Assembly: GCA_964412615.1 (NCBI GenBank)
Contig: CAYPPK010000002.1
Location: 1-64,000, forward strand
Origin: CAYPPK01 sp964412615
GTDB taxonomy: Bacteria > Patescibacteriota > Minisyncoccia > Sungbacterales > HO2-52-23
Length of the DNA stretch: 64,000 nt
Reading direction: 5' to 3'
Below the pieces are notes generated by a model. It worked only from the letters and a program-made list of their open reading frames with translations. It made no database searches and was not told where the DNA came from. Within the stretch, counting starts at the first letter, position 1; the number at the start of each line of letters is the position of its first letter. Positions 1-8,124 of this stretch are shown here, piece by piece. The position numbers and the translations under genes were made by a program.

Positions 1-65
1 TAGCTCAGTGGTAGAGCGCGTCACTGATAATGACGAGGTCGGAAGTTCGATCCTTCCGTCGCCCA
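1..65 (+). tRNA. tRNA-Ile (GAT), 5' end cut by window
   Basis: The D arm, an anticodon loop CTGATAA (anticodon GAT), a T arm GGAAG-TTCGATC-CTTCC and the 3' acceptor strand GTCGCCC with discriminator A are all present. The first seven acceptor bases lie outside the window. CCA is not encoded. Confidence 0.93.
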
Positions 66-256
66 TACCCAAATTTTAGTGCTTTGTATTCTTCTTGGTT
101 CATGTGTATAACCTAGCTTGCTTTTTTCCGTGTTTTAAGCTAAATTATGCTTATTATTGCGACCCCTCCTTTTACCGGCGGGGTAGCGCGGTAGAGCGCT
201 AAAAACGGTCGTAAAGCGCCTGCCTATGGTTTTTGAAACTAAACTAGTTGATTTTT

Positions 257-412
257 ATGGATCAAGCATACTGCGTAAAGTGCCGAGCCAAGCGGGACAT
301 GAAAGATGGCAAGGAGGTAACCATGCCGGGTAAAGGCGGGCCGCGAAGAGCAATGACCGGTCTCTGCTCCATGTGCGGCACGAAGATGTTCAAGATTCTC
401 GGGAAGAAATAG
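257..412 (+). CDS. DUF5679-type small zinc-ribbon protein
   Basis: A 51-aa basic protein beginning MDQAYCVKCRAKRDM. Two CxxC pairs (CVKC near residue 6, CSMC near residue 37) should bind one zinc ion. The pattern, with a central GGPRRAMTGLC stretch, matches the DUF5679 family that is common in CPR genomes; its function is not known. The gene stands alone between tRNA-Ile and a terminator-like hairpin. No clear Shine-Dalgarno precedes the ATG, which fits most genes in this window. Family assignment is from memory of the motif. Confidence 0.75.
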   Translation: MDQAYCVKCRAKRDMKDGKEVTMPGKGGPRRAMTGLCSMCGTKMFKILGKK

Positions 413-540
413 CATTTATACTATTTCTTCGGGCATTTTAGGCCGGGCCTGTGTCGCTGAAAGCGGGACGTGCCGAGGCCGTTAAAAAACGCCCCGGGCC
501 GCGCCGAGGAGGCGCGGGAAATAATTTTTTGAATATATTA

Positions 541-566
541 TAAAAAGCCCTTGCAGGGGCTTTTTA
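541..566. terminator. Bidirectional intrinsic terminator
   Basis: AAAAAGCCC and GGGCTTTTT form a 9-bp stem around a 6-nt loop. Runs of A and T on either side let it serve both the DUF5679 side and the convergent minus-strand gene ending at 606. Confidence 0.7.
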
Positions 567-605
567 TAATTAAAAAAAACGGCTTGAAGTTATCTCCCCG
601 TGTTT

Positions 606-1007
606 TTAGACAGATCTTACTAATTCTTCCAGCTTTTCTCTGATGGTGGGAATAAAGGTTTGTGCATTAAGTCCCATAGATAGGGCAATCTCTGCTGCCT
701 GCGTAGGTCCGCGAAAAGCAAAATGGACAAGTTTATTTTCTTCAAATCTGATTATGAAGAAACCATCAGCGGTGAGTATTAGGTAAGACTTTGTTATTTC
801 CAGTATCTCTTCAACGACTACTATATGGTGGCAATGATAACGAAGCAGTCCTTCAACGAGTTTCCATTCTGACCCTGAGTGGAAAATGATCCATTCTTTA
901 CTCATTCTGGAAGCTTCCGGGGACGGTTTTGTTGAGCGAAGTAATTGGCGTAAAAATACTTCGTTGACTTTCTTTTTAGCAACCATTAGCACTTCCTGTA
1001 GATCCAT
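606..1007 (-). CDS. Hypothetical protein, 133 aa
   Basis: I do not recognise this protein. It has a basic N-terminal third, then a mixed alpha/beta stretch (LTADGFFIIRFEENKLVHFAF) with no membrane segment or signal peptide. The start is well supported: on the minus strand AGGAGG lies nine bases upstream of the ATG, one of the best ribosome sites in the window and unlike the SD-poor core genes. It is transcribed divergently from mnmA, about 50 bp away. The strong SD could mean a peripheral or acquired gene, but base composition gives no clear sign of transfer. Confidence 0.6.
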   Translation of the reverse strand: MDLQEVLMVAKKKVNEVFLRQLLRSTKPSPEASRMSKEWIIFHSGSEWKLVEGLLRYHCHHIVVVEEILEITKSYLILTADGFFIIRFEENKLVHFAFRGPTQAAEIALSMGLNAQTFIPTIREKLEELVRSV

Positions 1008-1059
1008 CTTGAAATTCCTCCTAATTTTGCTATCATCTGTTTAATATATTTTTGGGTTT

Positions 1060-2217
1060 ATGTCAAGAAAAAGTAAGAGAGATAATTTAGCTAAGCCGAA
1101 AGTCTTTGTCGCCATGTCGGGCGGGGTGGATAGTTCGGTAGCCGCGGCTCTTTTGAAAGAGAAAGGTTTTGATCTTAAAGGGGTTCATATTAAAATGTGG
1201 TCCGATCCTTCTATCCCCTGCAATTTTAAAGAAGACCGCTATGACGCCATGCGAGTTGCCGCGCATTTAAATATTCCTTTTGAAACTTGGGATTTAACGG
1301 CGGAATATAAAAAAGCCGTGGTGGAGTACCTGATCCGAGAATACGCAGCTGGCAGAACCCCTAATCCTGATGTGATGTGCAATCGGCACATTAAATTTGG
1401 AATTTTTTTGCAAAGAGCTTTAGAACAAGGAGCGGATTTTGTGGCAACTGGTCATTACATACGGAAATCCGAAATTCGAAATTCGAAATTCGAAACAAAC
1501 TCTAAATCTCAAAATCCAAATTTTCAAGACAGTTCCCACAAGCCACAAGCTACAAGCTACAAGCTTTTACAAGCTAAAGACACCAACAAAGACCAGTCCT
1601 ATTTTCTTTGGACGCTTACGCAAGAGCAACTGAACCATTGTCTTTTCCCCATAGGAGAATTTACCAAACCAGAAGTGCGGGCGCTGGCCAGAAAATATAA
1701 TTTATCTACGGCGGCCAAGCCTGATTCGCAAGGCATTTGTTTTATTGGCGAAATTAATTTGCGGGAATTTTTAAAAAATTATATTCCGGCAGAACGCGGG
1801 CCGGTTTTGACTGCTTCCGGCAAAAAAGTGGGTGAACACGAAGGTTTGGCTTTCTATACCATAGGACAGCGGGAAGGATTGGGCTCGGGGGGAGGCGGAA
1901 TTCCTTTTTACGTTGCCGGGAAAGATCCAGATCGCAATGCTTTAATAGTAGGAGAAGGCCCGTATGATGAAAAACTTTTCCAACGCGAACTTAAAGTAGC
2001 GGATTTTAACTGGATTTCGGAGAAAATGCCCAAATTGCCCCTTAAGTGCGAGGCAAGAATTCGTTACCGGCAGCCGGTACAAAAATGCACGTTGCTGCAA
2101 GCTGCAAGTCATAAACTGAAAGTTAAATTTGCTGAACCCCAGCGTGCTGTAACGCCAGGGCAATCAATAGTATTTTATTGCCAAGGAGAAATGCTGGGTG
2201 GAGGAATCATACAATAA
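1060..2217 (+). CDS. mnmA: tRNA 2-thiouridylase MnmA
   Basis: Thiolates U34 of Lys, Glu and Gln tRNAs using ATP and relayed sulfur. The PP-loop AMSGGVDSSVAAALL lies near residue 20. The two catalytic Cys sit in NPDVMCNRH and DSQGICFIGE, and NKDQSYFLW is present, so the enzyme looks intact at 385 aa. Between GHYIRK and LLQAKDTNKDQSYF there is an inserted loop of roughly 25 residues (SEIRNSKFETNSKS... SSHKPQATSYK) coded by short DNA repeats; family members normally have only a few residues here. The start has no SD; a TGC-TATCAT extended -10 lies at 1028-1036. Confidence 0.95.
   Translation: MSRKSKRDNLAKPKVFVAMSGGVDSSVAAALLKEKGFDLKGVHIKMWSDPSIPCNFKEDRYDAMRVAAHLNIPFETWDLTAEYKKAVVEYLIREYAAGRTPNPDVMCNRHIKFGIFLQRALEQGADFVATGHYIRKSEIRNSKFETNSKSQNPNFQDSSHKPQATSYKLLQAKDTNKDQSYFLWTLTQEQLNHCLFPIGEFTKPEVRALARKYNLSTAAKPDSQGICFIGEINLREFLKNYIPAERGPVLTASGKKVGEHEGLAFYTIGQREGLGSGGGGIPFYVAGKDPDRNALIVGEGPYDEKLFQRELKVADFNWISEKMPKLPLKCEARIRYRQPVQKCTLLQAASHKLKVKFAEPQRAVTPGQSIVFYCQGEMLGGGIIQ
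1464..1577 (+). repeat. Repeat-coded in-frame insertion within mnmA
   Basis: Three copies of GAAATTC-type units (from 1471) are followed by a Ser/Asn/Gln-rich spacer and ACAAGCTAC-type units (about 1546-1570). The reading frame stays open. The second half resembles the reverse complement of the 27-nt repeat at 42874 and 43210. Confidence 0.7.
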
Positions 2218-2276
2218 ACGTTTGTTCAAAATAAATCATCGTGGTATGTTCATTATAGATCCTAGAGAGGAAATCT

Positions 2277-2684
2277 ATGACGACAAGACAGGTGGATGCA
2301 CTAGAATGGATGTTTTTTATTTTGTGCACAATAGCAACAGCCGGAGGAAAAATTTGGCAAAAAGAATTAATGGTTAAAGCAGGAAGTTTCTACAACGCAA
2401 AAAATCCAGAAGTTTTATGTACACCCACACAAATTACGATTTTTTCTTCAGCTCTAGAATTTTTGAAAAGAACGGGTCTGGTGAATGAAATCCATCAAAA
2501 AAATAAGAAATTTTTTTGTTCAGAAAATGGGTTGCAGAGATTCGTACAATCATGGGCAGGAGTAGAGAAGCGTCTGCGGGAAATGCAAGCTCGTTTGGAA
2601 GAAAGAATAAGAGGAATTATACGGGAAGAGGCACAAAAAGTGATAGAAGAATCATTGTCGTTTGGTGATATAGATAGCAAGTGA
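2277..2684 (+). CDS. Hypothetical protein, 135 aa, possible winged-helix
   Basis: Not recognised. The N-terminal 90 residues look helical and end in a possible wing (RTGLVNEIHQKNKKFFCSEN), which could be a winged-helix fold; the C-terminal 40 residues (VEKRLREMQARLEERIRG...) are a charged amphipathic helix or coiled coil. GAGAGG lies about six bases before the ATG. An intrinsic terminator overlaps the stop, so this is a single-gene unit between mnmA and alaS. A DNA-binding role is only a guess from secondary-structure appearance. Confidence 0.55.
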   Translation: MTTRQVDALEWMFFILCTIATAGGKIWQKELMVKAGSFYNAKNPEVLCTPTQITIFSSALEFLKRTGLVNEIHQKNKKFFCSENGLQRFVQSWAGVEKRLREMQARLEERIRGIIREEAQKVIEESLSFGDIDSK

Positions 2685-2708
2685 CCGAGCAATCGGTCCT
2701 TTATTTTT
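2683..2708 (+). terminator. Intrinsic terminator with GCAA loop
   Basis: GACCGA-GCAA-TCGGTC is followed by CTTTATTTTT. It overlaps the stop codon of the 135-aa gene. Confidence 0.85.
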
Positions 2709-2722
2709 GCCAAAAAATATCT

Positions 2723-2728
2723 TATAAT
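2723..2728 (+). promoter_or_regulatory. -10 box of alaS, likely leaderless
   Basis: A perfect TATAAT ends seven bases before the alaS ATG, which would place the transcription start on the start codon. No good -35 is evident. Confidence 0.6.
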
Positions 2729-2735
2729 CTTTTTT

Positions 2736-4547
2736 ATGGAAGCAAGAGAACTGCGCCAAAAATTTCTAAAATTTTTTGAGGAGCGCGATCACAAAATTGT
2801 CGCTTCTTCTTCGCTTATTCCCGACGACCCCTCGGTGCTTTTAACTACCGCCGGCATGCAGCAATTTAAGCCGTTTCTTACAGGGCAGGCAAATCCAATA
2901 AAAAATTTCGGAAATAAAAATGTTGCATCAATACAAAAGAGTTTCCGCACGACCGATATTGACGAGGTGGGCGATCCATTTCATAATACCTTTTTTGAAA
3001 TGCTCGGAAATTTCAGTTTTGGCGGGTATTTTAAAGAACACGCCATTCCCCTAAGCTTCGAATTTATTACTTCACAAGACGGCTTAGGAATTGATCCTCG
3101 ACGACTCTATGTTACGGCATTCAAGGGAGATGAAGAAGTTCCCCGCGATGACGAAGCGATAGCTTTGTGGCAGGAGCAATTTAAAAAAGTCGGCATGGAG
3201 GCAGAAGTCAGCGAGCGAATTTTTCTCTATGGCCGGGAGAAAAATTGGTGGGAAGCGGGGCCCGGGCCTGCTGGGCCGGATGCTGAAATGTTTTATGATT
3301 TCGGCACGCCGCACGATTTAAAGTTTGGTCCAGAATGCCATCCGAATTGCGATTGCGGCAGGTTTGTCGAGATCGGCAACGATGTTTTTGTGCAATACAA
3401 TAAAACAAACGACGGGAGGTACGAACCGCTTTCACAAAAGTCAGTTGACAATGGTAGGGGATTTGAACGGCTGGTTATGGTAATGCAGGGCAAGAAAAAT
3501 ATTTTTGAAACTGATCTTTTTGCGCCTTTACTGGAACTTTTGCCAAGAGAAGTTGATCCTCGTCACCAAAGAATTATCGTTGATCACCTTCGCGGCTCCG
3601 CTTTTCTCCTGGCCGATGGGGTTAGGCCATCCAATAAAGAAGCCGGCTATATTTTGCGTCGTCTTATACGAAGGGCTTTTGTCTACGAGAAAATGTACAA
3701 TATTCCCGCACACGTTTTTGACGCTATCATTCACGACATAGTGCATGAGTATGGAGAATTTTATCCAGAGCTTTTGAAAGAAAATGAAAATATTAGAAAT
3801 GAATTTTCTACGGAGCGCGAGAAATTTTCCAAAACGCTTGAACGTGGCATTAAAGAATTAAAATCATTTTCTGGGGCACTCGACGCCGAGTCCGCTTTTA
3901 GACTTTACGAATCCTATGGTCTGCCATACGAAATAATTAAAGAGCTTGCCGGAGAAAAGGGAAATGCCTTGACCAGAAACGGGTTTGATGAGCAGTTCAG
4001 AAAACATCAGGAAAAATCCCGCGCGGGCCAGGAAAAAAAATTCGGAGGGCACGGGCTTTTATTGGACACCGGGGAACTTAAGGCCACAGATGAGAAAGAA
4101 TTGAATATCGTCACCAGACTCCACACCGCAACTCACTTGTTAAATGCCGCCCTGCGCAAGGTTCTCGGAAATGAAGTGGAACAAAGGGGATCGGATATAA
4201 CCGTAGAAAGGACCAGGTTTGACTTTCTGTTTCCCAGAAAATTAACCCCTGAAGAAATCAAGAAAATTGAAGAGCTGGTAAATTATGCGATTCAAAAAGA
4301 TTTTCCGGTAACCACAAAAGAAATGGGAGTGGAAGAGGCTAAAAAATCCGGCGCTTTGTTTTTCTACAAAGGGGTATATCCGCCCAAAGTTAAAGTTTAT
4401 ACGGTGGGAGATAACTCAGAAACTTTTTCCCAAGAACTTTGCGGCGGTCCGCATGTAACTCGTACGGGAGAAATCGGTAAATTTAGGATTGCCAAAGAAG
4501 AATCTTCTTCTGCCGGCATCCGCCGCATCCGGGGTGTGGTGGAGTAA
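2736..4547 (+). CDS. alaS: Alanyl-tRNA synthetase, short form
   Basis: Charges tRNA-Ala. The class II core begins MEARELRQKFLKFFEERDH with motif FKPFLTGQ and FRTTDIDEVG. The editing domain is present: HTATHLLNAALRKVLG near residue 465 and CGGPHV near residue 570 supply its zinc/catalytic site. At 603 aa it ends right after this domain and lacks the C-terminal DHHA1/C-Ala region of the usual ~870-aa bacterial enzyme, as in many CPR genomes. Its -10 box suggests a leaderless message. Confidence 0.96.
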   Translation: MEARELRQKFLKFFEERDHKIVASSSLIPDDPSVLLTTAGMQQFKPFLTGQANPIKNFGNKNVASIQKSFRTTDIDEVGDPFHNTFFEMLGNFSFGGYFKEHAIPLSFEFITSQDGLGIDPRRLYVTAFKGDEEVPRDDEAIALWQEQFKKVGMEAEVSERIFLYGREKNWWEAGPGPAGPDAEMFYDFGTPHDLKFGPECHPNCDCGRFVEIGNDVFVQYNKTNDGRYEPLSQKSVDNGRGFERLVMVMQGKKNIFETDLFAPLLELLPREVDPRHQRIIVDHLRGSAFLLADGVRPSNKEAGYILRRLIRRAFVYEKMYNIPAHVFDAIIHDIVHEYGEFYPELLKENENIRNEFSTEREKFSKTLERGIKELKSFSGALDAESAFRLYESYGLPYEIIKELAGEKGNALTRNGFDEQFRKHQEKSRAGQEKKFGGHGLLLDTGELKATDEKELNIVTRLHTATHLLNAALRKVLGNEVEQRGSDITVERTRFDFLFPRKLTPEEIKKIEELVNYAIQKDFPVTTKEMGVEEAKKSGALFFYKGVYPPKVKVYTVGDNSETFSQELCGGPHVTRTGEIGKFRIAKEESSSAGIRRIRGVVE

Positions 4548-4590
4548 ACATAGTCAAAAATTAGCCTGCATGATACCATAAAATTAAATT

Positions 4591-5757
4591 ATGCGTCTGC
4601 TGACCCAGTTTAATACAAGGCCAAAAATCTATGCGGCAGTAGATGTGAGCTCGCATGCCATCCGAGGTGTAGTTTTTGTCGTGCCGGAAGCGGGTAAGTT
4701 TCCCCAAATAATTAAAAAAGCAGTAGTTAAATTCCCTGAATCCTGGCGTCTGGAAAAATCTGGGCATCGCTTGCACGAATTTTTGTTTTCTTTGGTTAAA
4801 AATTTAGAAAAAGTTCCGGATCAAATACTTATTTCTCTTAGCCCTAATGCTGGAGATTATACTCTGGCCTCCTGGAAAGCGGTCGGGTCTAAAATTGCCA
4901 CCGCCGGAGATTTGCGAAAACAATTTCGGGATTTATTCGAAGTAAACCGCGAGGCCGATAAAGCTCTTTTAGCTTATCCGGTGGAAATTTTGGCCAATGG
5001 CTATTCAGTTCGGCAAGCGCTAGCGGGAGTTTCTGGCAGAAACAAAGAATGGTATCGGCAGCTGGCCGGAGCACAAGAAGTAGTTTTCAAAACCGTGCTG
5101 GTTTCCTTGCCCAATGAAGTGGGCGCGGATTTGCAGGATACCAAAGAAAGTTTGGGCGGCCTGCCGATTGAATTTGTGCCCCGCTTGGCTACTTATAAGG
5201 AAGCGATAACAAAAGCTATGCAGCTGCCTGATTTATTTTTGGTGGAAATCGGAGGCGAAGAAACAACTTTAGTATTGCTGAAAAAAGGAGAATTGGCCGG
5301 CACTGAGAGTTTTCCGGTGGGAGCTCGTAATTTCTTCCGAGACATCGCCAATGAGTTCAATATTACTTTTGAAGCGGCCGAAGATCTGAAAAGACAATAT
5401 ACCCAAGGATTGCTGGCCGAGCCCAACCGGTCGCGGCTGCAAAACTTTATGTTGCAGGCAGTAGGGAAATGGGAAAAACTTTTTCAAGAAAAACTGCAGA
5501 CCTTTTATACGCTAGGTCCGATCCCCGCCCAATTAGCTTTAACCGGCGAAGGGGCGCGGATGCCTGAAATTGTGAACGTGGTGAAAAATCCCGCCTGGTG
5601 TAATGATTTTTCCTATACTGAAACTCCTAAAATCCGGGCCTTGGAAGCGGAAAATATCTTTGCCGGTGATACTCTGGGGGGATTGCTGCGCGAGCCGCAA
5701 GAATTTGCTTTGGCTTCCTTAATTTTCTATGCTTTAAACCATAAACCAATGTTTTAG
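4591..5757 (+). CDS. Actin-like ATPase (FtsA/PilM fold)
   Basis: A 388-aa protein with the actin-fold signature blocks: phosphate-1 AAVDVSSHAIRGVVF near residue 15, phosphate-2 LFLVEIGGEETTLVLL near 215, and the adenosine block LALTGEGARMPEI near 315. The segment GARNFFRDIANEFNITFEAAE resembles PilM/FtsA. It has no membrane segment. It lies 5 bp before a bitopic baseplate-J-like protein and is probably co-transcribed with it, which recalls PilM-PilN pairs. Whether it acts in division, pilus assembly or another envelope machine cannot be told from sequence. Confidence 0.75.
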   Translation: MRLLTQFNTRPKIYAAVDVSSHAIRGVVFVVPEAGKFPQIIKKAVVKFPESWRLEKSGHRLHEFLFSLVKNLEKVPDQILISLSPNAGDYTLASWKAVGSKIATAGDLRKQFRDLFEVNREADKALLAYPVEILANGYSVRQALAGVSGRNKEWYRQLAGAQEVVFKTVLVSLPNEVGADLQDTKESLGGLPIEFVPRLATYKEAITKAMQLPDLFLVEIGGEETTLVLLKKGELAGTESFPVGARNFFRDIANEFNITFEAAEDLKRQYTQGLLAEPNRSRLQNFMLQAVGKWEKLFQEKLQTFYTLGPIPAQLALTGEGARMPEIVNVVKNPAWCNDFSYTETPKIRALEAENIFAGDTLGGLLREPQEFALASLIFYALNHKPMF

Positions 5758-5762
5758 TAGAC

Positions 5763-7148
5763 ATGGACGATATACGCAAAAAAAGTAAACACCAGATAAA
5801 TTTATCCGGGAAGAAACTTGCACCAGAACCGGAATCTCAAGCCGGTCCCCTGGAGCCGGAAGATAGTCCGTTTATTGAAAAATTCGCCAAGCGGACTGCC
5901 CAAGAAGAATACTTGCCCGATAAAACGGCCGAAGAAATCCTGCTGACCGAAGAAAGAGAAGAAAAAAGTTTTCCGGAATTGGAAGATGAATTGTCTTCTC
6001 AACCCGGCAGAAAAAAATGGATTTTTTTTGCTGCCGGAATGGCGCTTTTAATCACCGTGGGATTAATTTCGTCGGTTTTTGCCAGATTAACCGTGACGGT
6101 GAAGTTGAAACAAGAAGCAGTGGCTCTGCAGGATATCGCGGCAGTATTTGATACTTCAGTTTCGCGTCCCTTGCTGCCCCAGCGCGTTATACCCGGAGAA
6201 AAATTTGAGATGAGCGAACAATTAACACAAGAGTTTCCGGCCACGGGCAAAAAAAATATTGCCGAGCCCAGCCGAGGAAAAGCTAAAGTCTATAATGCCT
6301 TTAGTTCCGCGCCGCAAGCTCTGGTAGCCAACACCAGATTTCTCACTGATGCCGGAACTCTTTTCCGTCTGGCCAGGTCCGTTACTATTCCGGCCGCCGA
6401 AATCAAAGAGGGTAAAATTGTTCCCAGTTTTATTGAGGTGGAATTGGTGGCTGATGCCCCGGGAGAGGGAGGCAATATCCGCGAAGGCCTTACTTTAAAA
6501 ATTCCCGGTTTTAAGGGCACTCCCAAGTATGACGGATTTTATGCCATTACGGCTGCTCAATTTTCCGGAGGTTATATTGGGGAGGCGAAAATTGTTACCA
6601 GCGAAGATTTAAAAAAAGCCCAGGAAGAGGTTACACAAAAGCTTTATGACACTACCCAACGAGAGCTTGCTAAAAAAGTTCCACCAGATTTTAAATTACT
6701 GGATCAATTTAGAGAAATTCAGATAACCAAAGTTACCGCGCCTAAAGCCGAATCACGCCTGGATAATTTTACGGTAGAAGCCAAAGCAGTTGCCAAGGCT
6801 CTGGTATTTAGGGAAGCAGACGTGAAGGAAGTAGTCAAAAATGTAGTAATTAAAACCGAAGACAAAAAAGAGCTGGTAGAAGATTCCTTTGGAGTTCAAT
6901 ACCGGGTGCGCGCCATTGATTTTGAAAAAGGCCGGGCGGATGTTTCTCTGACCGGTGAAGTAAAAATAAAGCCGGTTCTCTCCCCAGATGAATTTGCCAG
7001 CCTATTGAGCGGCAAAAAAGAGGGCTCCATTATTGCGGCCTTGCAGGGTCGGGCTGAATTAGCTTCTTTTCGTCTGGCCTTTTTCCCTCCTTGGCGCTTC
7101 TCGTCTCCCGGAGACCCGGCTAAAGTTCGACTTATTATTGACAAGTAA
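5763..7148 (+). CDS. Single-pass membrane protein with baseplate-J-like domain
   Basis: A 461-aa protein: an acidic, disordered cytoplasmic N-terminus (about 1-80), one membrane helix near residues 83-105, and a large external part. Residues about 175-280 (GKAKVYNAFSSAPQALV, then the NIREGLTLKIPGF region) look like the baseplate J/gp47 fold. This family is found widely in CPR genomes; its role is not established. It follows the actin-like ATPase gene by 5 bp and ends at the promoter of the ribosomal operon, whose -35 overlaps its last codons. Confidence 0.65.
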   Translation: MDDIRKKSKHQINLSGKKLAPEPESQAGPLEPEDSPFIEKFAKRTAQEEYLPDKTAEEILLTEEREEKSFPELEDELSSQPGRKKWIFFAAGMALLITVGLISSVFARLTVTVKLKQEAVALQDIAAVFDTSVSRPLLPQRVIPGEKFEMSEQLTQEFPATGKKNIAEPSRGKAKVYNAFSSAPQALVANTRFLTDAGTLFRLARSVTIPAAEIKEGKIVPSFIEVELVADAPGEGGNIREGLTLKIPGFKGTPKYDGFYAITAAQFSGGYIGEAKIVTSEDLKKAQEEVTQKLYDTTQRELAKKVPPDFKLLDQFREIQITKVTAPKAESRLDNFTVEAKAVAKALVFREADVKEVVKNVVIKTEDKKELVEDSFGVQYRVRAIDFEKGRADVSLTGEVKIKPVLSPDEFASLLSGKKEGSIIAALQGRAELASFRLAFFPPWRFSSPGDPAKVRLIIDK

Positions 7149-7166
7149 CAAGTGATTTGTTATCCT
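7138..7166 (+). promoter_or_regulatory. Promoter of infA-ribosomal protein operon
   Basis: TTGACA (7138-7143), a 17-bp spacer and TATCCT (7161-7166). The predicted start near 7173 leaves a 10-nt leader before infA. The -35 overlaps the end of the upstream gene. Confidence 0.75.
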
Positions 7167-7182
7167 ATTTTAGGCTATCTTA

Positions 7183-7398
7183 ATGAAAAAAGAGAAAAAC
7201 TTTCAAGAAGGGGTAGTACTGGAAGCCCTGCCCAGCACTCTATTTAAGGTCAAATTGGATGACGGCAAAGAGGTCCTGGCTCATCTGTCCGGGAAGATGC
7301 GTTTGCATTACATCAAAGTGCTCCCGGGAGACCGAGTGCGTCTGGAAATGACTCCTTATGACGAAACCAAGGGCAGGATAGTCCATCGGCTAAAATGA
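7183..7398 (+). CDS. infA: Translation initiation factor IF-1
   Basis: A 71-aa S1/OB-fold protein that binds the 30S A site during initiation. Typical IF-1 sequence includes EGVVLEALPSTLFKVKLDDG, HLSGKMRLHYIKVLPGDRV and a C-terminal TKGRIVHRLK. It is the first gene of the ribosomal operon, with the usual order infA-rpmJ-rpsM-rpsK-rpsD-rpoA-rplQ. It is followed directly by one arm of a long inverted repeat. Confidence 0.97.
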   Translation: MKKEKNFQEGVVLEALPSTLFKVKLDDGKEVLAHLSGKMRLHYIKVLPGDRVRLEMTPYDETKGRIVHRLK

Positions 7399-7532
7399 AT
7401 CCCACACATAACTTGCACTGGCGCAACGCGCCGGTAGTGTGCGGCATTTGGGGTAGTCGTTAAAAGTAAGCTTGTTCCAAGATAGTGCAACTCGAGAGAG
7501 ATGTAATATCAAGTGCAAGTTATGTGTGGGAT
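7399..7532 (+). promoter_or_regulatory. Long inverted repeat between infA and rpmJ
   Basis: Bases 7399-7419 are the perfect reverse complement of 7512-7532 (21 bp), enclosing 92 nt. The right arm runs into the rpmJ start codon (7531-7533). A small hairpin GGCGC-AAC-GCGCC lies in the loop. In mRNA this stem would bury the rpmJ start. Confidence 0.7.
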
Positions 7533-7644
7533 GAAAGTAAGAGCATCGGTAAAACCTATGTGTGCTAAGTGCAAGGTAGTCCGACGGAAGGGTCGGTTAT
7601 TTGTTATTTGTACCACTCCCAAGCATAAACAGCGACAGGGGTAA
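7531..7644 (+). CDS. rpmJ: Ribosomal protein L36
   Basis: A 37-aa zinc protein of the 50S subunit: MKVRASVKPMCAKCKVV, then CTTPKHKQRQG at the C-terminus. The C-x2-C...C-x4-H pattern is that of the zinc-binding L36 form. It lies between infA and rpsM as expected. The start codon falls within the right arm of the 21-nt inverted repeat, with no clear SD, so translation may depend on opening this stem. Confidence 0.95.
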   Translation: MKVRASVKPMCAKCKVVRRKGRLFVICTTPKHKQRQG

Positions 7645-7710
7645 AGAGTAATCGCGAATTCAGTCATGTAAATATACAAATAGATTCGCGAAACGTATTC
7701 GCATATTAGT

Positions 7711-8097
7711 ATGAGAATCGCGGGAATCAACATACCGGACAACAAAAAAATTGAATATGCGCTTGCCTACATTTACGGCATTGGTTTGCCATCCAGCAAA
7801 AAAATAGTAAAGCTGGCCCAAGTGGACTCTAAAAAAAGAGCCAAAGATCTTACCCAGCCAGAAGTGAATCGCGTTCGGGAAATAATTGAAAAAGGATATA
7901 AAATTGAAGGAGATCTCCGCCGGGAAATCATGCTAAATATTAAAAATTTAAAAGAATTGGGAACCTATCGGGGACAGCGCCATATCCGAGGGCTGCCGGT
8001 AAGAGGGCAGCGCACCAAAACTAATTCCCGTACTCGTCGGGGAAACGTAAGAAAGACTATGGGATCCGGTAGAAAACCGGCCTCGAGTCCAACTTAA
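7711..8097 (+). CDS. rpsM: Ribosomal protein S13
   Basis: A 128-aa 30S head protein contacting P-site tRNA. It opens MRIAGINIPDNKKIEYALAY and has the conserved GTYRGQRHIRGLPVRGQRTK block and the basic tail RTRRGNVRKTMGSGRK. A small inverted repeat (TCGCGAAT 7652-7659 with ATTCGCGA 7684-7691) precedes it. No SD is evident. It is third in the operon. Confidence 0.97.
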   Translation: MRIAGINIPDNKKIEYALAYIYGIGLPSSKKIVKLAQVDSKKRAKDLTQPEVNRVREIIEKGYKIEGDLRREIMLNIKNLKELGTYRGQRHIRGLPVRGQRTKTNSRTRRGNVRKTMGSGRKPASSPT

Positions 8098-8124
8098 AAT
8101 TATTAGCGAAGCGAGGAGCGAAGG

